A stretch of DNA of 64,000 nucleotides from the NCBI GenBank assembly GCA_037043015.1, contig CM073324.1, positions 10,313,013 through 10,377,012 of the forward strand, read 5' to 3'. The notes below the pieces were generated by a model. The model saw only the letters and a list, made by a program, of their open reading frames with translations, searched no databases and had not been told where the DNA came from. Both the position numbers and the translations under genes were made by a program. Source of the stretch: Bryum argenteum (taxonomy: Eukaryota; Streptophyta; Bryopsida; Bryales; Bryaceae). Shown here piece after piece: positions 1-13,118 of this stretch (its first letter is position 1; each line of letters starts with the position of its first letter).

Positions 1-59
1 CATGGGCGTTTAAGGGTTATGCAAAAACGTACTCTCATCTAAAGCCTGAATTTTCCATG

Positions 60-605
60 CCATGGGTGAGCTTTTTCCATTCTATACGTTTTTTGAAGTT
101 TGGGAATCACCTAAATTTGTGTACACCAAATCTTAGACTCAAATTTCTCACCATTTGTAAGATCACAATGTACAAAAGTGAAGTGCATGAGAAATATGAA
201 CCTATTTAACAAATTTGACTGTGCTTGTTATGCACACTTGGTGAACTTTTTCCATTCTATACGTTTTTTGAAGTCTGGTAACCATAGGATCTAGTACCTA
301 AATTGTGAATGCCTTTGTGTACACCAAATCTTAGACTCAAATTTCTCACCATCTCTAAGATCACAATATACATAAGAAATATGAACCTAACAAATTTGAC
401 TATTCTTATTATGGAAGACTATTTTGTTCTCGCTTTTTTGTTCTATATGTTTTTTGAAGCCTGGTAACCATAGGATCTAGTTACCTAAATTGTGAATGTT
501 TGTGTACACCAAATCTTAGACTCAAATTTCTCACCATCCGTAAGATCACAATGTACATAAGAAATATGAACCTAACGAATTTGACTATTCTTGTTACGGA
601 ACGTA
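60..605. repeat. three imperfect tandem copies of a ~185-bp AT-rich unit
   Basis: Three successive blocks (about 66-240, 241-422 and 423-605) share the same order of words: a TTCTATACGTTTTTTGAAG-like start, then GTGTACACCAAATCTTAGAC, then a TAAGATCACAAT segment, then AATATGAACCTA and a TTTGACT end. Copies two and three are closer to each other than to copy one. No coding potential is seen. The first 18 bases of the window look like the right end of a TTAA-family element (GGGCGTTTAAGGGTTA). Confidence 0.75.
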
Positions 606-1004
606 CCTTCATCTGCATCATGAGGGTCGCATGCAACTAATGGCTTTAGCCTCCTCCTATCTATCACCACGCTTCTAGCCAATTCCTTAAAAACAAAGCC
701 AAAGCTCATTTTGTACTCTCCTTTTGCGTTGGAATGGGCCCTAGACTCACTCCTTTTGCATGGCAACCTATCCGAAAATATAGGGCTCTATAATCCTAGC
801 TCCATGTAAGTAGAGTCGTTGTTGGTGAACATGTATCTAGAAAAGATGGTAGTTTTACATTACCTTATGTTTTCTAAAAAAAATAACACTTGAAGATCCT
901 TGATGCAATATTTGTCTAGGATGTGAATAATGCCCTTCTTCGACTTCACGACCAAAAAAACCCAATGTAAGCATTCTTTAGGAAATCCAACCATAGGATC
1001 ATAT

Positions 1005-1076
1005 CCCTTAAACGCCCAAGCATGCCCCTCAAGCATGCTTTTTAGTGTATTTTCAGAGTGGTTGGGCGTTTAAGGG
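1005..1076. mobile_element. 72-bp mini-element with perfect 15-bp terminal inverted repeats
   Basis: CCCTTAAACGCCCAA at 1005-1019 is the exact reverse complement of the bases at 1062-1076. The interior holds a second small inverted repeat (GCATGCCCCTCAAGCATGC). The ends resemble those of the TTAA-flanked family elsewhere in the window (for example 38260 and the right end near 5340-5356), so this may be a minimal internally deleted member. The flanks are not clean TTAA, so the boundaries are tentative. Confidence 0.55.
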
Positions 1077-4000
1077 TAACTAAAGTTAACTTGACCTTCT
1101 ACACACTTTGTTAATGCTTCTTCATTTGTGAGATTATAACAGTCAAAATTGGCCGAATTATTTTCTTCCCTACGAAATCCCTCAAAAACCGTTCTGGGTT
1201 TTAAGAATCGTTAGGGGTTAAGATGGAAAATGCTCGAGCTTGAAGGTCTTTATACAAATTTGTTTTTTGGTATGTTATCCAAACATGGGCAAGAGGAAAA
1301 AACATTTTTTGACCGCGAGCTTTTTTCACCGCGTACTTGGAAACGGACAGACAACGCAAGTTTGTTGTTCCAATCGGTGATTGCATAAATTACCAACAGG
1401 ACAGGGAAAAAGGAAATATCAAGTGAGGACAGTATGATATGAATGATGTTAAATACTTATGTACTGCCTGCCATGTACGTGTACGGTACATATAGGAACA
1501 GCATACACACACTGCTGGACTAGAAGGAGCTAGTAACAACCAAATATTGCGAATCTTACCTACATGCATGGTCTTTTGGCACGGCCCCTTCCCTTTGTAT
1601 AGCCTTCCTTGTCTTGTCGCGCGGCCGTTTGTTTCACGTAGGGGTATATATACCGTTGTCGGGACCCTTCACTAGTGAAGATGTGTGGTATTTCTAGCGG
1701 TGCTTTCACCAATAATGTCTCATTCCACCAAATGTAGTCGACGTTTTGATAGAGACCCTGGTGAAGATACCACACTTTTTCACTACACAAGAGTTGTGAA
1801 TTAGTGTTACAGATGTTAATTGCGAACACTAAATGTCACATAGTGTTACAATAGATAGATAGAAACTTTGGTTCCTTTCTGAGGGGCTCGAGTGAATGAA
1901 GTCTCCGTTTGTAATGCTGATAATCCGATGTCTAGTGGACTAGGGGGAATTGGGAGAATACTACTCCCCCCCCCCCTTTCGAGGGTGGATACTATAACTA
2001 CGCTAGTTTCTAGTTAGTTACTAGTGCCTGGACGATACTTGACATAGTATCCTCCCACTAATCGTCAAACCTTGATACTAAATGTGAGAGGATGCAAACT
2101 TTCTTGCAAGTGGGAGAAGTTAGTCGAAGTGGTGCAATTAGTGACTTGAAGAAAAGATAAAGGACATTGATTGCAATGGTGGCCCAAAGTGATCACGAAT
2201 CTAACACTAAGAGAGTTGAGAAATTGTGTTCTCTACGAGAAATTTATCTATTACACTAATCTCCAAGTAACACTAATTAACAATTCTTTTGTAGTACTTT
2301 GATATATTTAACCTCTATAGATCCTTAAAACCCAAAACGGGTTTTGGGGGTTCTTGCACGAACAACATTCAGCCAACTTTAGCGGCTATGATTTCACACA
2401 GAAATAAAAATCAAAGGTTTAAATTTAAGATCCTACAATTGGATTTTAAAAATAATCCCTAAATTGAGCTTTCTTGGTCTTGACGTAGAAGAAGGTCAAT
2501 CTTTGTAATTTTAGGCAATTTTGCACCACAGATCTCTAGGGGTTAGTCCCTAAAGGTGAGAACCCTCAACACAACCAAAAACCCTCAAAATTGCCCAATT
2601 TTGATGCAAGATGCAAATTTTGAATTTAACAAGCTTCGAAGTATGTAACTGTAGGATCTAGTATCTAACTTGTACATAAACATTGGTTCAAACTTGTACA
2701 CCAAATCATTGGTTCAAATTATTCACCATTTGTGAGATCATAATGTTCACAATTGTTGAATGGCAAAGTAATGTTTTGAGGGCCAAAAAAGACCAGTTTT
2801 AAAAGAAGATTTGACAGTAGGCTCTTCAAATTCTTGTTCCTAGGTGAGTAAGAAATAGGTCTATGTAATTTTCCCCCTCTCAGGACCTACAAAATTTGAA
2901 GAAATGCTTGATCTTTCACATGGAGGTATGCTGAAATTCAAATACAAAGACCCAATATGCGATCTAAAAATAGTAAGTCAAAGGCTACCCAAAGTCCAAT
3001 CAACCTCTTTCGGGCCTCACTCACCTCTAGAGGCTACAAAACCCAAAATAGGTAAAATAGATGCTGAAGCATAATGAAAGATAATCTCACAAAATTAAAT
3101 ACTTTACCCACCATTTCCATACTTTTTGCGTTTAAAAAAAAAACATCGTTAACTAACGTGCTAAAAATCTATATTTTGTCGTTGGCGATACCGAAAGAGG
3201 TCAAACCAAGATACTCATATGCACAACGTGGTCATCCTCCGTACATAAAAATCACAATTGCTTTGCATATGAAGTAGTGATGATAAGAAAAGTGGTACTA
3301 AAAACATGAGTCCCGTCCCGACTCGCTACTAATGGTGGGAGCCTCGGGTGCTCTCCTTCAATGACTCTAGTATCATTGGGCTCACATCGAGTCAACAAGT
3401 GCAAGATCGTGGCCATAATTAGTGAATGCGAGGCACATCTATGTTTTTTGTACACTTGGTATCCAAGTACCCAACTACCCACACACTTTTTTTTTTCCCC
3501 TTTTTTTTTTGTTCGCGAAATCGTAATCCAAATTAGTTGCCGCAATAAATTAGCCCCCATGTAGATGAATGATTGAATCATGGGTATTAACATTGAAGGA
3601 AGTGCGAGAGCTCGCTAGCTCGGACGGAAGTACGTCCGTCTTACGAGGGTAAATTTAGCCTTTATTTCCGGCAATCGGAATTATTTTTTAACCAGAACTG
3701 TGGTAAATTGTATCAGACGGTTCCTTTATTCAGTATGTTAAATAATAAGTTAAACAACTGATCTGACTGCTTCCTTTATTGTTTTCCTTCTTTTGTTACG
3801 ACATCATTTCTCAAGCGACAAAAAATCGTCACCGTTTTCACATTTGCGCATTTTCCGCTCTTCTTGGAATCATTTCGCGTATTGAATTCGAGGGTCTTTG
3901 ACTTATCTTCTACGAAAAACCACTAAATACAAAAAAAAAGTGATTGTGTCACATGGATAGAACGATGCAATATGAAACCAACTTTGTTTGTTTATGCATA

Positions 4001-5642
4001 CCATAATGAATCTATTGCCATGGCATATTATTTGGGACATGCAATTTTTGGAATGGTGGTTATGAACAAGGCTTAGGTACAAGATCTTACGGTTGGTCTT
4101 CAAAAAGTAAAAATAAGTTGGTTGGCATAGGTTCTAGAGGTTAAAAAGCTGCAGATTTAAGGTTTCAAGCTCCCAAAAACTCAAGGAAATTTAAGAGTTA
4201 ATGAATCAAATGCGAGGATGGGGTAGGACGTGGCCCGTGCTCACAAATTAATCTTCTTCTAATGAAATAATGTAACAACTTGCAACAATGATACTAACAC
4301 AATCATATACAAAAATGTGGGCACTGAACCATTCCAAGTTTGAAATGAGTTTAACACAATCATTTCCTTTGGGGGTCATACATTTGGACCCGGGTTCCAT
4401 ATAAATATTTTGATTCGGTAAATGCCATTCGTTCATCGATGAGAATCAAGAGAAGCTATTAAGATCTCAACCGTACAAACTTGTAATAGACTTATCAAAG
4501 ATCATGTGGACCAAAATTTGAGTCTTGAGGCCTTATAGATCGGGAGATCATAACATATTAATATCAAAAACAAACTGCAAAATTTCATCATTTTCACTTT
4601 GCGGTGGAAATGCTACCAATATACCTATTGCAATGAAAAAATCACGAACTAGAAAGATGTTCACCTTCATCTTAATAAGTCCTTTACCCAACAAAAATTC
4701 ATCAAAAAGATTTCTTGGCTCAAATAAAAGCCATGCAATGGTAAAAACTACCGAACATTTTACAAAGGAAAAATAGTCCAAAACTAGACCCTTTGCATTC
4801 AATTTCATGCCTTATCTTCAAAACATCTTCGATCTTGTTAAGGTTTCTACCACTTAGACTAGACTCTAATTGGAGGCCATCCCAAAAAATTAAGTTGAAA
4901 TCCGATAGTGGATGAGGGAGATATAGCTCCTCAAATATCATCCATTTTCTCACTTTTTCTGTTGACAAAACATCATTGCAAATCCAATAGCAAAATCATT
5001 TGGATCAAAAAACTCCTCACTACAAAGTTGTTAAGAATCACCTTAAGATCATGACCATGGAAAAAAAAATCATGAAAAACTATTTTTAATTTCACATAAT
5101 TGGCTTGCAATGGTTATACATGCCCCATGCTTGGAAACCCAAAAACAAGAGTTGTTTTCACTAAAGTGCATTCCATTAATTCATACTTTATTTTATGGGC
5201 TTGAAGATTTTACAACAAAAACTAGACTTGATTTGGAACCTAATCCAAGTGATTTCATCCAAAACGGACCTTGGATGAAGAAGATATGGCTCTTCAAAGT
5301 TTATGGATGTACATCCAAAATGTCGTTTTTCGACATCGTGGGCGTTTAAGGGTTAAAATACATTCATGAACATAGTTATTTTTTCCTTATAGAGTTTATA
5401 AAAAGGTGCAATATAATCTTGAAGTTGCTCTTGGGAATCTGAGGGACTCACCAAACAATTCATTCAAGAGGAAGGGCTTGGAATTTTAGAGCTTGTGTTG
5501 GTATTGGAATAATCATCATTTTTGGAACTAACGGAACTAGAAAGATTCTTGTTGTTGGTATGGTAGGTGGCTGAGAACCCACTCGGCATCACAATCTACT
5601 CACTAGACCCACTCAAGCAAGAAATACATTCTAGCTTTGAAC
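1077..5642. other. gene-poor AT-rich repeat region
   Basis: No reading frame here shows recognisable protein similarity, and the open stretches are short and low in complexity. Degenerate pieces of the TTAA-family elements recur, for example about 2310-2546 (TAGGGGTTAGTCCCTAAAG at its right edge), about 4080-4200, and a right end at about 5340-5356 (GGGCGTTTAAGGGTTAA). An 11-base C run lies at 1966-1976. Confidence 0.6.
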
Positions 5643-5873
5643 TAAGGTAGGAGTGGCGAAAACCGTCCAACCCCAAAAACCGCACAGTAGGGTTCAAATA
5701 TTCATAGGAAATTATAGGATTACTCAAAAAATGTCTTTTTTTGGGGGATGGATTTGCACTAGCATTGCAGACTATCGAAAAATAATTAAAAATTTTACAC
5801 CACTATTCCAAATATGCAAAGCAGAAATTCAGACGGTTTTTTGGGCTGGACGGTTTTAGCCACTCCTACCTTA
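5643..5873. mobile_element. 231-bp MITE-like element, TAAGGTAGGAGTGGC family, copy 1
   Basis: The element starts TAAGGTAGGAGTGGCGAAAA and ends with its near-perfect inverse (CCACTCCTACCTTA), giving terminal inverted repeats of about 35 bp that also contain a CCGTCCA(A/G)CCC word. A second copy lies at 25355-25582 in the opposite orientation. The internal sequence matches along its whole length. No clear target-site duplication is visible, so the superfamily is not assigned. Confidence 0.7.
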
Positions 5874-5956
5874 CCAATCTTAGTGTACATTTTAGGTAGA
5901 ACGCTTTCGGGCACACCCATGGGTTCGACTTCTGAAATTCATAACTATTTCAATTT

Positions 5957-6114
5957 TCATCCAAAATTAACGATTCCACTTGGGTCAATCTCCTATAAAC
6001 TTTGCAAATCAACAACAATTAGTTGAATTTGAGTGTCATCCAAAATTAACGATTCCACTTGGGTCAATCTCCTATAAACTTTGCAAATCAACAACAATTA
6101 GTTGAATTTGAGTG
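5957..6114. repeat. perfect 79-bp tandem duplication
   Basis: Positions 5957-6035 are repeated without visible mismatch at 6036-6114. The lack of divergence, in a region where other repeats are decayed, points to a recent local duplication. Confidence 0.9.
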
Positions 6115-8356
6115 GTTTTTGAGCCACTTACTATAAAACGAGATATTAGAGTGAGTGAAGGGTGGAGTTAGGGTGGGGCAACAGCATGGCAGAGATATTT
6201 GGGGTGCTCCATGTTTCTCAATGATGTGCTGAATGCATATACTTCCACTTCCTGTCAGAATATTGTACCCTTCTAAGTTACCTCCATTTTCACACCCTCC
6301 ACACATCCTCACCCCTTTCATTAATTTTTATTACTGGAGTACAATCCCCCCAATAAAGTAAAAAATAAGGAAAAAAAGGAAAAAAAAAAAAACATCTCAT
6401 GCATTCCTTGAGAAGGTCACACGTGGAAGCCACTTCAATTGCCCAAGTACGTTTTGACCCAATGTGGGTTAACTTATGATCTCCTTAGATGAAGTACAAA
6501 ATTGCTCAAATGTTTCCCAAGTGTAGAGAATTCAGAAAATAATTTTTACATAAATAAGACTTATAATAGCCTTAAGCAGTAATCTTTAACTTGTAAAAAT
6601 TTAAGTGTTTCTTTGAACTTCCAAACTCAAAACTTGTAATTTTCTACTACCTTGTTTGAATTGAGGTAATGTCAAAATTTTAAATTATTATTTTAATTTT
6701 TAAATTAATTTTATATATATATATATATATTTTTAAAAAATTCTTGTAATTACAACCGTAGGATCTTAAACCTATCGGTACTACCATGCAAAATTTTGAC
6801 CGTTGGATCTGCAACCTCTGTAAAATCGTGACATTCAAAGTTAGTGGAAAAGATTTTGCTAATGAGACTTAGTTTGCATGGTGCAATAGGAAACTTGAAA
6901 ATTGTCAACCTAAAAAATTTGGTTATATTTTTTTGTGTGTAGGTTGTCAAGTATGGGGTATTTTCCGCCAAAAAATCCATTTTTTAAAAATTGACCTAGA
7001 TGAAAATGAAATTAACTTGTTTGGATCTCAACAGTCTTATAGTAGACTTTTTGTTAATCATGTGAATCAAATTTTAAGTTGTGAACCCTCATAGATTGAG
7101 AGATCATAATGTATTAGTACTAAACACAAACTGTGAAATTTGATCATTGTCACTTTAGAATGGAAATTATACAAACAAATGAATTGCTATGAAAAAATCA
7201 CCAACTAGAAAGTTGTTTACCTTCATCTTAATAACAAACATGTACCAAAAAAATTCATTGGCTCCTATAGTAGCCTTGCAATAGTGAAAACTATGAAAAA
7301 ATTTACAAAGGAAAAGCAGTTCAAAACTACACCTCTTGCACTCAAACCTACGCCTTATCCTCAAAACATCTTCAGTCAACTTAACTTTTCTACCACTAAA
7401 CCTAGACTCTACTTGGAATCCATTCCAAAAAAATTAAGTTGAAATTTAAGGAAGGAGATATATGAAAAAAAAAATCTTCTTAGGGATAAAATGCCCCATC
7501 GGCCAAAAAGGCTCATGAACTTAAAAGGAACAAAGTAGAGAATGGTAAAGTTTATTAGACTCGGTCAATCAACCCATTACTTCTAAAGTAGTTCTATAGC
7601 TCTTCTACAGTAAATTCCATAACACTTGGAAGTTGTATATTCTGTAATTACATTCTCATTTTTATATATTCTCGCTTTTGCAAAAGGAATTGTCCTTATA
7701 TTTACTATTGGAACTTAACCATTTGAAAAAAATGAAAAAAAAAATAAATTTTGAGAGTAGAAAACCCAATATAATGTCAATTGTGTGTACTTACTCTTAC
7801 TACAAGGTGTTTTTCTACGTGTTATCTCCTAATTGCTTGGATCTATTTCTAGTCTATGAACACAATATTCATTAAATGGAGATTACCTACTTAGATATCA
7901 AATGTAAAATTTTTGTCGGTAGTCTTGTTGAGAGTCATGTGGATCAAATTGTGAGTCATGAGGCCTCATTAATTCCAAACTACAATATATGAGTACTTAA
8001 TGTATTAAACGGGAAGTTACAAAATTCCATAATGTTTTACTTAAGAGTGAAAATACTACTAACAAACTTATTACAATCAAACTAGAAAGTTTTTCACTTT
8101 TATCTCATAAAAATGTGCATCTAAATAATCCATAAAATCATTTTGGCTTAAATAATAGGCTTGCAGTGGTGATACCTGCCCAATATTTTGGAAGGAATGA
8201 CAGTCAAAACTACGGTTGAAGTACCCATAACCACCAACATAAGAAAATACGCCCATTTGTAGCTGGTCTATTTATAGTGGGTAATTTTTTGGGGGTTGAA
8301 AGATAGTTTTTAGGAAGGTTTGTAATTTTTTAATATTTTTCTGTAAAACACATGAA
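6115..8356. other. intergenic AT-rich stretch without recognisable gene
   Basis: The stretch contains a poly-A tract near 6376, an AT dinucleotide run near 6711-6731, and scattered words of the TTAA-family elements such as CCGTAGGATCTTAAACC at about 6757. The open frames are short and unrecognised. Confidence 0.55.
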
Positions 8357-8360
8357 TTAA

Positions 8361-8940
8361 CCCCTAAAGATCCAAGAGGACCAAATCGGGCTTTTGCTAT
8401 TTTGGGCAGCCTAGATGAATAGGTTAAAAGTAATATTTTTGCCTAAATTTTTTAATGGGTGCTCCCTATAATGCAAAGTGTATGTGGTAAAATTTGTAAA
8501 GTCAAATTCCAATTTTTGAGTCTTCTACGACAATTCTTGGTTTGCGAGCCGAACTGGGGCAGTTTAAATTTAATATTTTTTTTGAGATTTTTTTTTGGAA
8601 ATATGTTCATGACCAAATCACTACCTAAGTTCCAAAGGGCCCCAAGTCACAAAGAGTACCGATTTTACAAGGGCAACCTCCAAAAGTGTCAAAAAAAATC
8701 TCAACAATGCCTAAAAAAACTTTGTAGACAAACTTTGGATGTTATGATCTCTCAAATGGTAAACATCCAACGGTCAATTTTTAAATGAGATATTGAAAAT
8801 TGGCTTAGGTACAAGATCTTAAGGTTGGAAGTTAAAAAAAAGAATTAAAAATGTGTTTTTCACCCCTTAAAGTGCATAGAGGTAGAGAATTGGAGTTTTG
8901 AGGTTTCAAGCTCCAAAAAACACCCAAGGATCTTTAAGGG
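8361..8940. mobile_element. TTAA-flanked MITE-like element, 580 bp
   Basis: TTAA at 8357-8360 and 8941-8944 flanks an element that begins CCCCTAAAGATCC and ends GGATCTTTAAGGG, so the inverted repeats match except for one base. It encodes nothing recognisable. It shares internal words with the shorter copies, including subterminal 'AAGATCTTAAGGTTGGA' and 'AGGTTTCAAGCTCC'. Confidence 0.7.
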
Positions 8941-9785
8941 TTAATACAAATTTTCAAACAGTAAAGTACTGCAGGACCCGTAATCAACCTTATAGGGTAT
9001 GCAAAAACCACCTTAGCTGGTACAAATTTCCATTCATGATTCGACCCAAAACCACCAGCTTTTTTATTGTTTTGATTGGTCAGTTTGAATTGAGTGTTCT
9101 AACAATGCTAGTTCAGGCTAGTTGCAGTTATGGAGAAACCTATAGGTTGATACTGGGGGTGCTGGTGGTTTTAGTACTTCTACCTTAGATTTGTTCTAAC
9201 ATGATTGGCATATTTCATCACATCTTGATTTCAGATAACTTTTCTACTACAAAACTAGATTCAAATTGGAATAGAACCCAACAAGTAAGGTTGTAGTCTA
9301 ACGATAAGTAGAGGTGGTGCAACTTTCCAAGAACCATAGGTGTCTTAGATACATCAATATAAAAAACATCATTGCAAATCCTTTACAAATATTAGCTTTG
9401 GGTTCATAATAAATAAATAAATAATGAAATTAATTTATTGGACTCCATCTCTAAAGTTTGTTGTGTTTATTTAAGAAAGAAAATATAAAAAATAATTTTG
9501 ACTCAAATATTGGCTTGCAATGATTAATTCCTACCCATGTTTTTTTGGGCTATTTTTATCATGTTCTCCCAATTTTCTCTAAATTATTATACATAAAATC
9601 AGAGGCGAGCTATTTAGATCTCAAGCGTACAAGCTTGTAGTATTCTTATTAAAAAGTATGTGGCTAAGAAATTGGGTCAATCTCTAAATTTATTTGGTGT
9701 TTTTGGGGAGCTTGAAACCTCAAAATTGCAAATTTCTACCTCTATGTACTCCCACATGTGTGAACCAAAGTGAATTTCTTATTAA

Positions 9786-10046
9786 CCCCTAAAGATCCAC
9801 GATCTTTTGGGAGCTTGAAATCCCAACACTGACCACTATGTACTAATGGGGGTACCTTCAATATTTTTGGAAATTTTTGATGATTTCAACCGTAGGATCT
9901 TGAAGTAGACTACCATCGGTAGTAGTGTGAAAATTTTTAACCGTCGGATCATCACTAGATGTGAGATCATAACGTTTGAAGTTGACTGTAATTTTTTTTT
10001 GACCTTGACAGTAAAAGCTGAATCGGTGGCTGTGGTCATTTAGGGG
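9786..10046. mobile_element. TTAA-flanked MITE-like element, 261 bp, subfamily A
   Basis: Flanked by TTAA (9782-9785 and 10047-10050). It starts CCCCTAAAGATCCACG and ends with GTCATTTAGGGG. It is nearly identical over its full length to 23939-24199 and, in the opposite orientation, to 21343-21604. No coding capacity is seen, so it would depend on a transposase encoded elsewhere. Confidence 0.8.
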
Positions 10047-10050
10047 TTAA

Positions 10051-13000
10051 ACTCCCAACTCTCAATTCTTGTACCTAAGACTAATTCTAGTTACTATATC
10101 AAAAATTGACCGTAGGATGTTTACCATTTGAGAGATTATAACATCCCGAGTGTGTCTCCCACATTTTGTGGGCATTGTGAATAGTGTTTATGAAATTTTT
10201 GGAGGCTCCCCTTATAAATCTGTAAACATGCTGACTTGAGTTACTTCAGAATCCGAATAGTGATTTAGTAATGAGCATTTTTTTAAATAATAAAATAAAA
10301 TAGGGTGCCTTTTTTTGACCTGAAATCTAAAATGTCTTGATGAAGGTTCAAAATTTGGAATTTGACTTTGAATTTATACCAGGTATACTTTGTGGTATAA
10401 GAAGCACCCAATAAAAATCTTTGGCATGTATATGTCTTACTCTTAACCACTTAATCAAGGGTGCCCAAAATTGCAAACTCATTTTGGGCTTGAAGGAAAG
10501 TTAGGTATTAAGAAGTTTTGTGGATTGTAAGATCATAACATATTTGTACTCTAAAAATATTATAAAAATTTGTCAATTTTACTTTGGAGTGAAAATGCCA
10601 CTAGCAAATCTACTGCAATAAAAACCATGAAGAAGAAAGGTTTTCACCTTCATCGTAGAAACACATTTGTACCAAGAATAACCAAGAAAAATTTATGGCT
10701 CAAATAATAGCCATGCATTGGTGAAAAATGTCTCGAAGTTTACAAAGGAATAAGAGATTAAAACTAGACTCCTTGCAGTGATTTAAATATCATGTCTTCC
10801 TCATATAAGAGATTAAAATAAGCTTTCTATCATAAGGAATATTGTCAAACACAAATTTCAACCTAACAAACAAAGTTAAAATCTAACTTTGGATGAAGGA
10901 GATCTAGCACCTCAAGACAATGCATTTTTTCAAGTTATTTAATGTAAGAACATACGTGAAAATATAATACTTGAATGATTTGCATGAAATTAGTTATAAC
11001 TAGAAAATTATTGAAATCCAACCTAAGATTACACTAGTGGAAAAAAAATTCCATTAAAGATTGAATTTTGATGAAAAATATAGGTCTGGAAGGAGAAGCA
11101 TGCCTCATGCTTTAAAATGCAAAAGCGAGTGAAATTGGCATAGGAATATTGGCCATAATTTTAACCCCTAGAGCTCTTTAACCAAAAATCTAGCTTTGTA
11201 AACTCAAATAGATACATCTTATATGTATTGCTACACTCACACCAAATTGTAGCTCAAAATATCCTACGGTAGATGAAGGAGATATAGCTCCTCAGAAATA
11301 ATCTATTTTTTTCATTTTTTTACGTTATAGGAATATCATTGCAAATTTAATACCAAGAATATTTGAATAAAAATCTTCCAATTAGAAAGTTGATGGAAAA
11401 CCAACTCAAGATCACACTTGTGTGAAGAATTTATGAAAAAAAATTATATGATTTGGAATAAGGAACTAGATTTATTAGTAAAGGGTTATCCCCAAAGCGA
11501 AAATGACGAAATTTTGTAAATTTTTATTGAGTACTAATAATAGGTTATGATCTTGCAATGTATGAGGCATCATAACTTTGAATTTGATCCACATACCCTA
11601 GAATAAGTTCATCATAAGATTGTACAAATGAGTTGAGAATACATGAGCTTCACTTACACTAATAGCACTTGAAAACATTGCTAGTTATAGTGTGTAAATA
11701 CCTAAGAATGTTAAAGAGTCAAAAATAGAGTAATATCTTACACGTTCCTATCCAAACGGATTGTAAAATTTAACCCCTAAATGGTTTGACTTATTGTATC
11801 AAAAAATACTCATTCTCAAACAAAAGTATTAAATAAGTGGAAAAAATGAAGTTATTCAGATCTTAACCATACAATCTTGTTGTAGACTTTTTGTACATCA
11901 TGTGGGTCAAATTTTGAGTCATAAGGCCTCATTGATTGCGTGTTAGTACTCAAAGAACATCACAAATCCCAACATCTTTAATTTGGAGTGAAAATGTTAC
12001 CAATTGACTTACTGCAATGAAAAAGATCTTTAATTGCAAATTTGTTTTACCTTTTTTTTAATATTACCCTTGAACAAAAAATATTTATTACAAAAGAAAA
12101 AAAATGTTCAAAACTAGGTTCCTTGCATGAAAGTTAATGTCACAACTTCTTCACAACTATATGAAGCTAAGGACTCTACTACACAAAACTATATCCAAAT
12201 GGAAGTCAACCCAAGAAATAAAGTTAAAATCAAACAATGAATGACTGAGAAACTTTTTCACAATTATTTTATTTTTTATTTTTTACAAATTCTTTCACGT
12301 CTTTCGAAATTGAAACATTGTCACAAATATAATATCTAAACTATTCAAAACAAAAATCTATCAACGACAATGTTGTTGGATTTTATGTTCACACCATACT
12401 TATGCAAAAACATAATGAAAAACTAAATTGGATTTTAACATAATAGGCGTGCAATGGTAAACATGTCCCATGTTTGAAAACCCCAAAAACAAGAGCTGCC
12501 TTCACTAAAATACATACCATTACTTCATACTTTGTTCTTCAAGGCTTTGATTTTTATCACACCAACTAGACTTCATTTGAGACCCAACCCAAGTGATTTC
12601 ATCCAAAACCACTTGGAATAAGAAGAACGGCTCTTCAGAACGGCCCAACTGCCTTCTATCCATAAACCATTATGTCTTCTATCCATAATGTCGTTTTTCG
12701 ACATTCCGGCTGGTCGAGGGTTGAGAACACAAAGTAACATTATTTTATGGAATGAAACAATATATTTGGGTGGTTTATGACCCAAAAAAAGTGTCAAATG
12801 ACTTTCATCATTATTTCTTTTGAATGTTGTTTCTTCTAATAAAATCATGGTTTACCTCAATTTTCCCTCAGGTCAACAACAAGGGAACATGGTTTGTAGT
12901 AATGAATTATCAAACAACCAACATGACCCATGTTGTTCTCTTTTATTTAGCGTTTGGAAAGTATCATGCATCATGAGAACAACAACAAGCAGGTGATGTC

Positions 13001-13118
13001 AATGCAGGGCCTGCCACTGCATGCGCAGAGGCTGCTGACAAGCTCAAGCGATGATGTCAGGAATGAATGACTTGATGGGGCTGACAATGGTGAAATTATA
13101 CGCAAGCAAGCCCTCAGT
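10051..13118. other. intergenic AT-rich stretch with decayed repeats
   Basis: No gene is recognised. Isolated TTAA-family ends occur at about 11163 (TTAACCCCTAGAG) and 11765 (TTAACCCCTAAATGG). Phrases resembling the 4.2-5.3 kb and 7.0-7.5 kb stretches recur (for example 'GAGATATAGCTCCTCA'), so much of this looks like an older dispersed repeat family. Confidence 0.55.
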
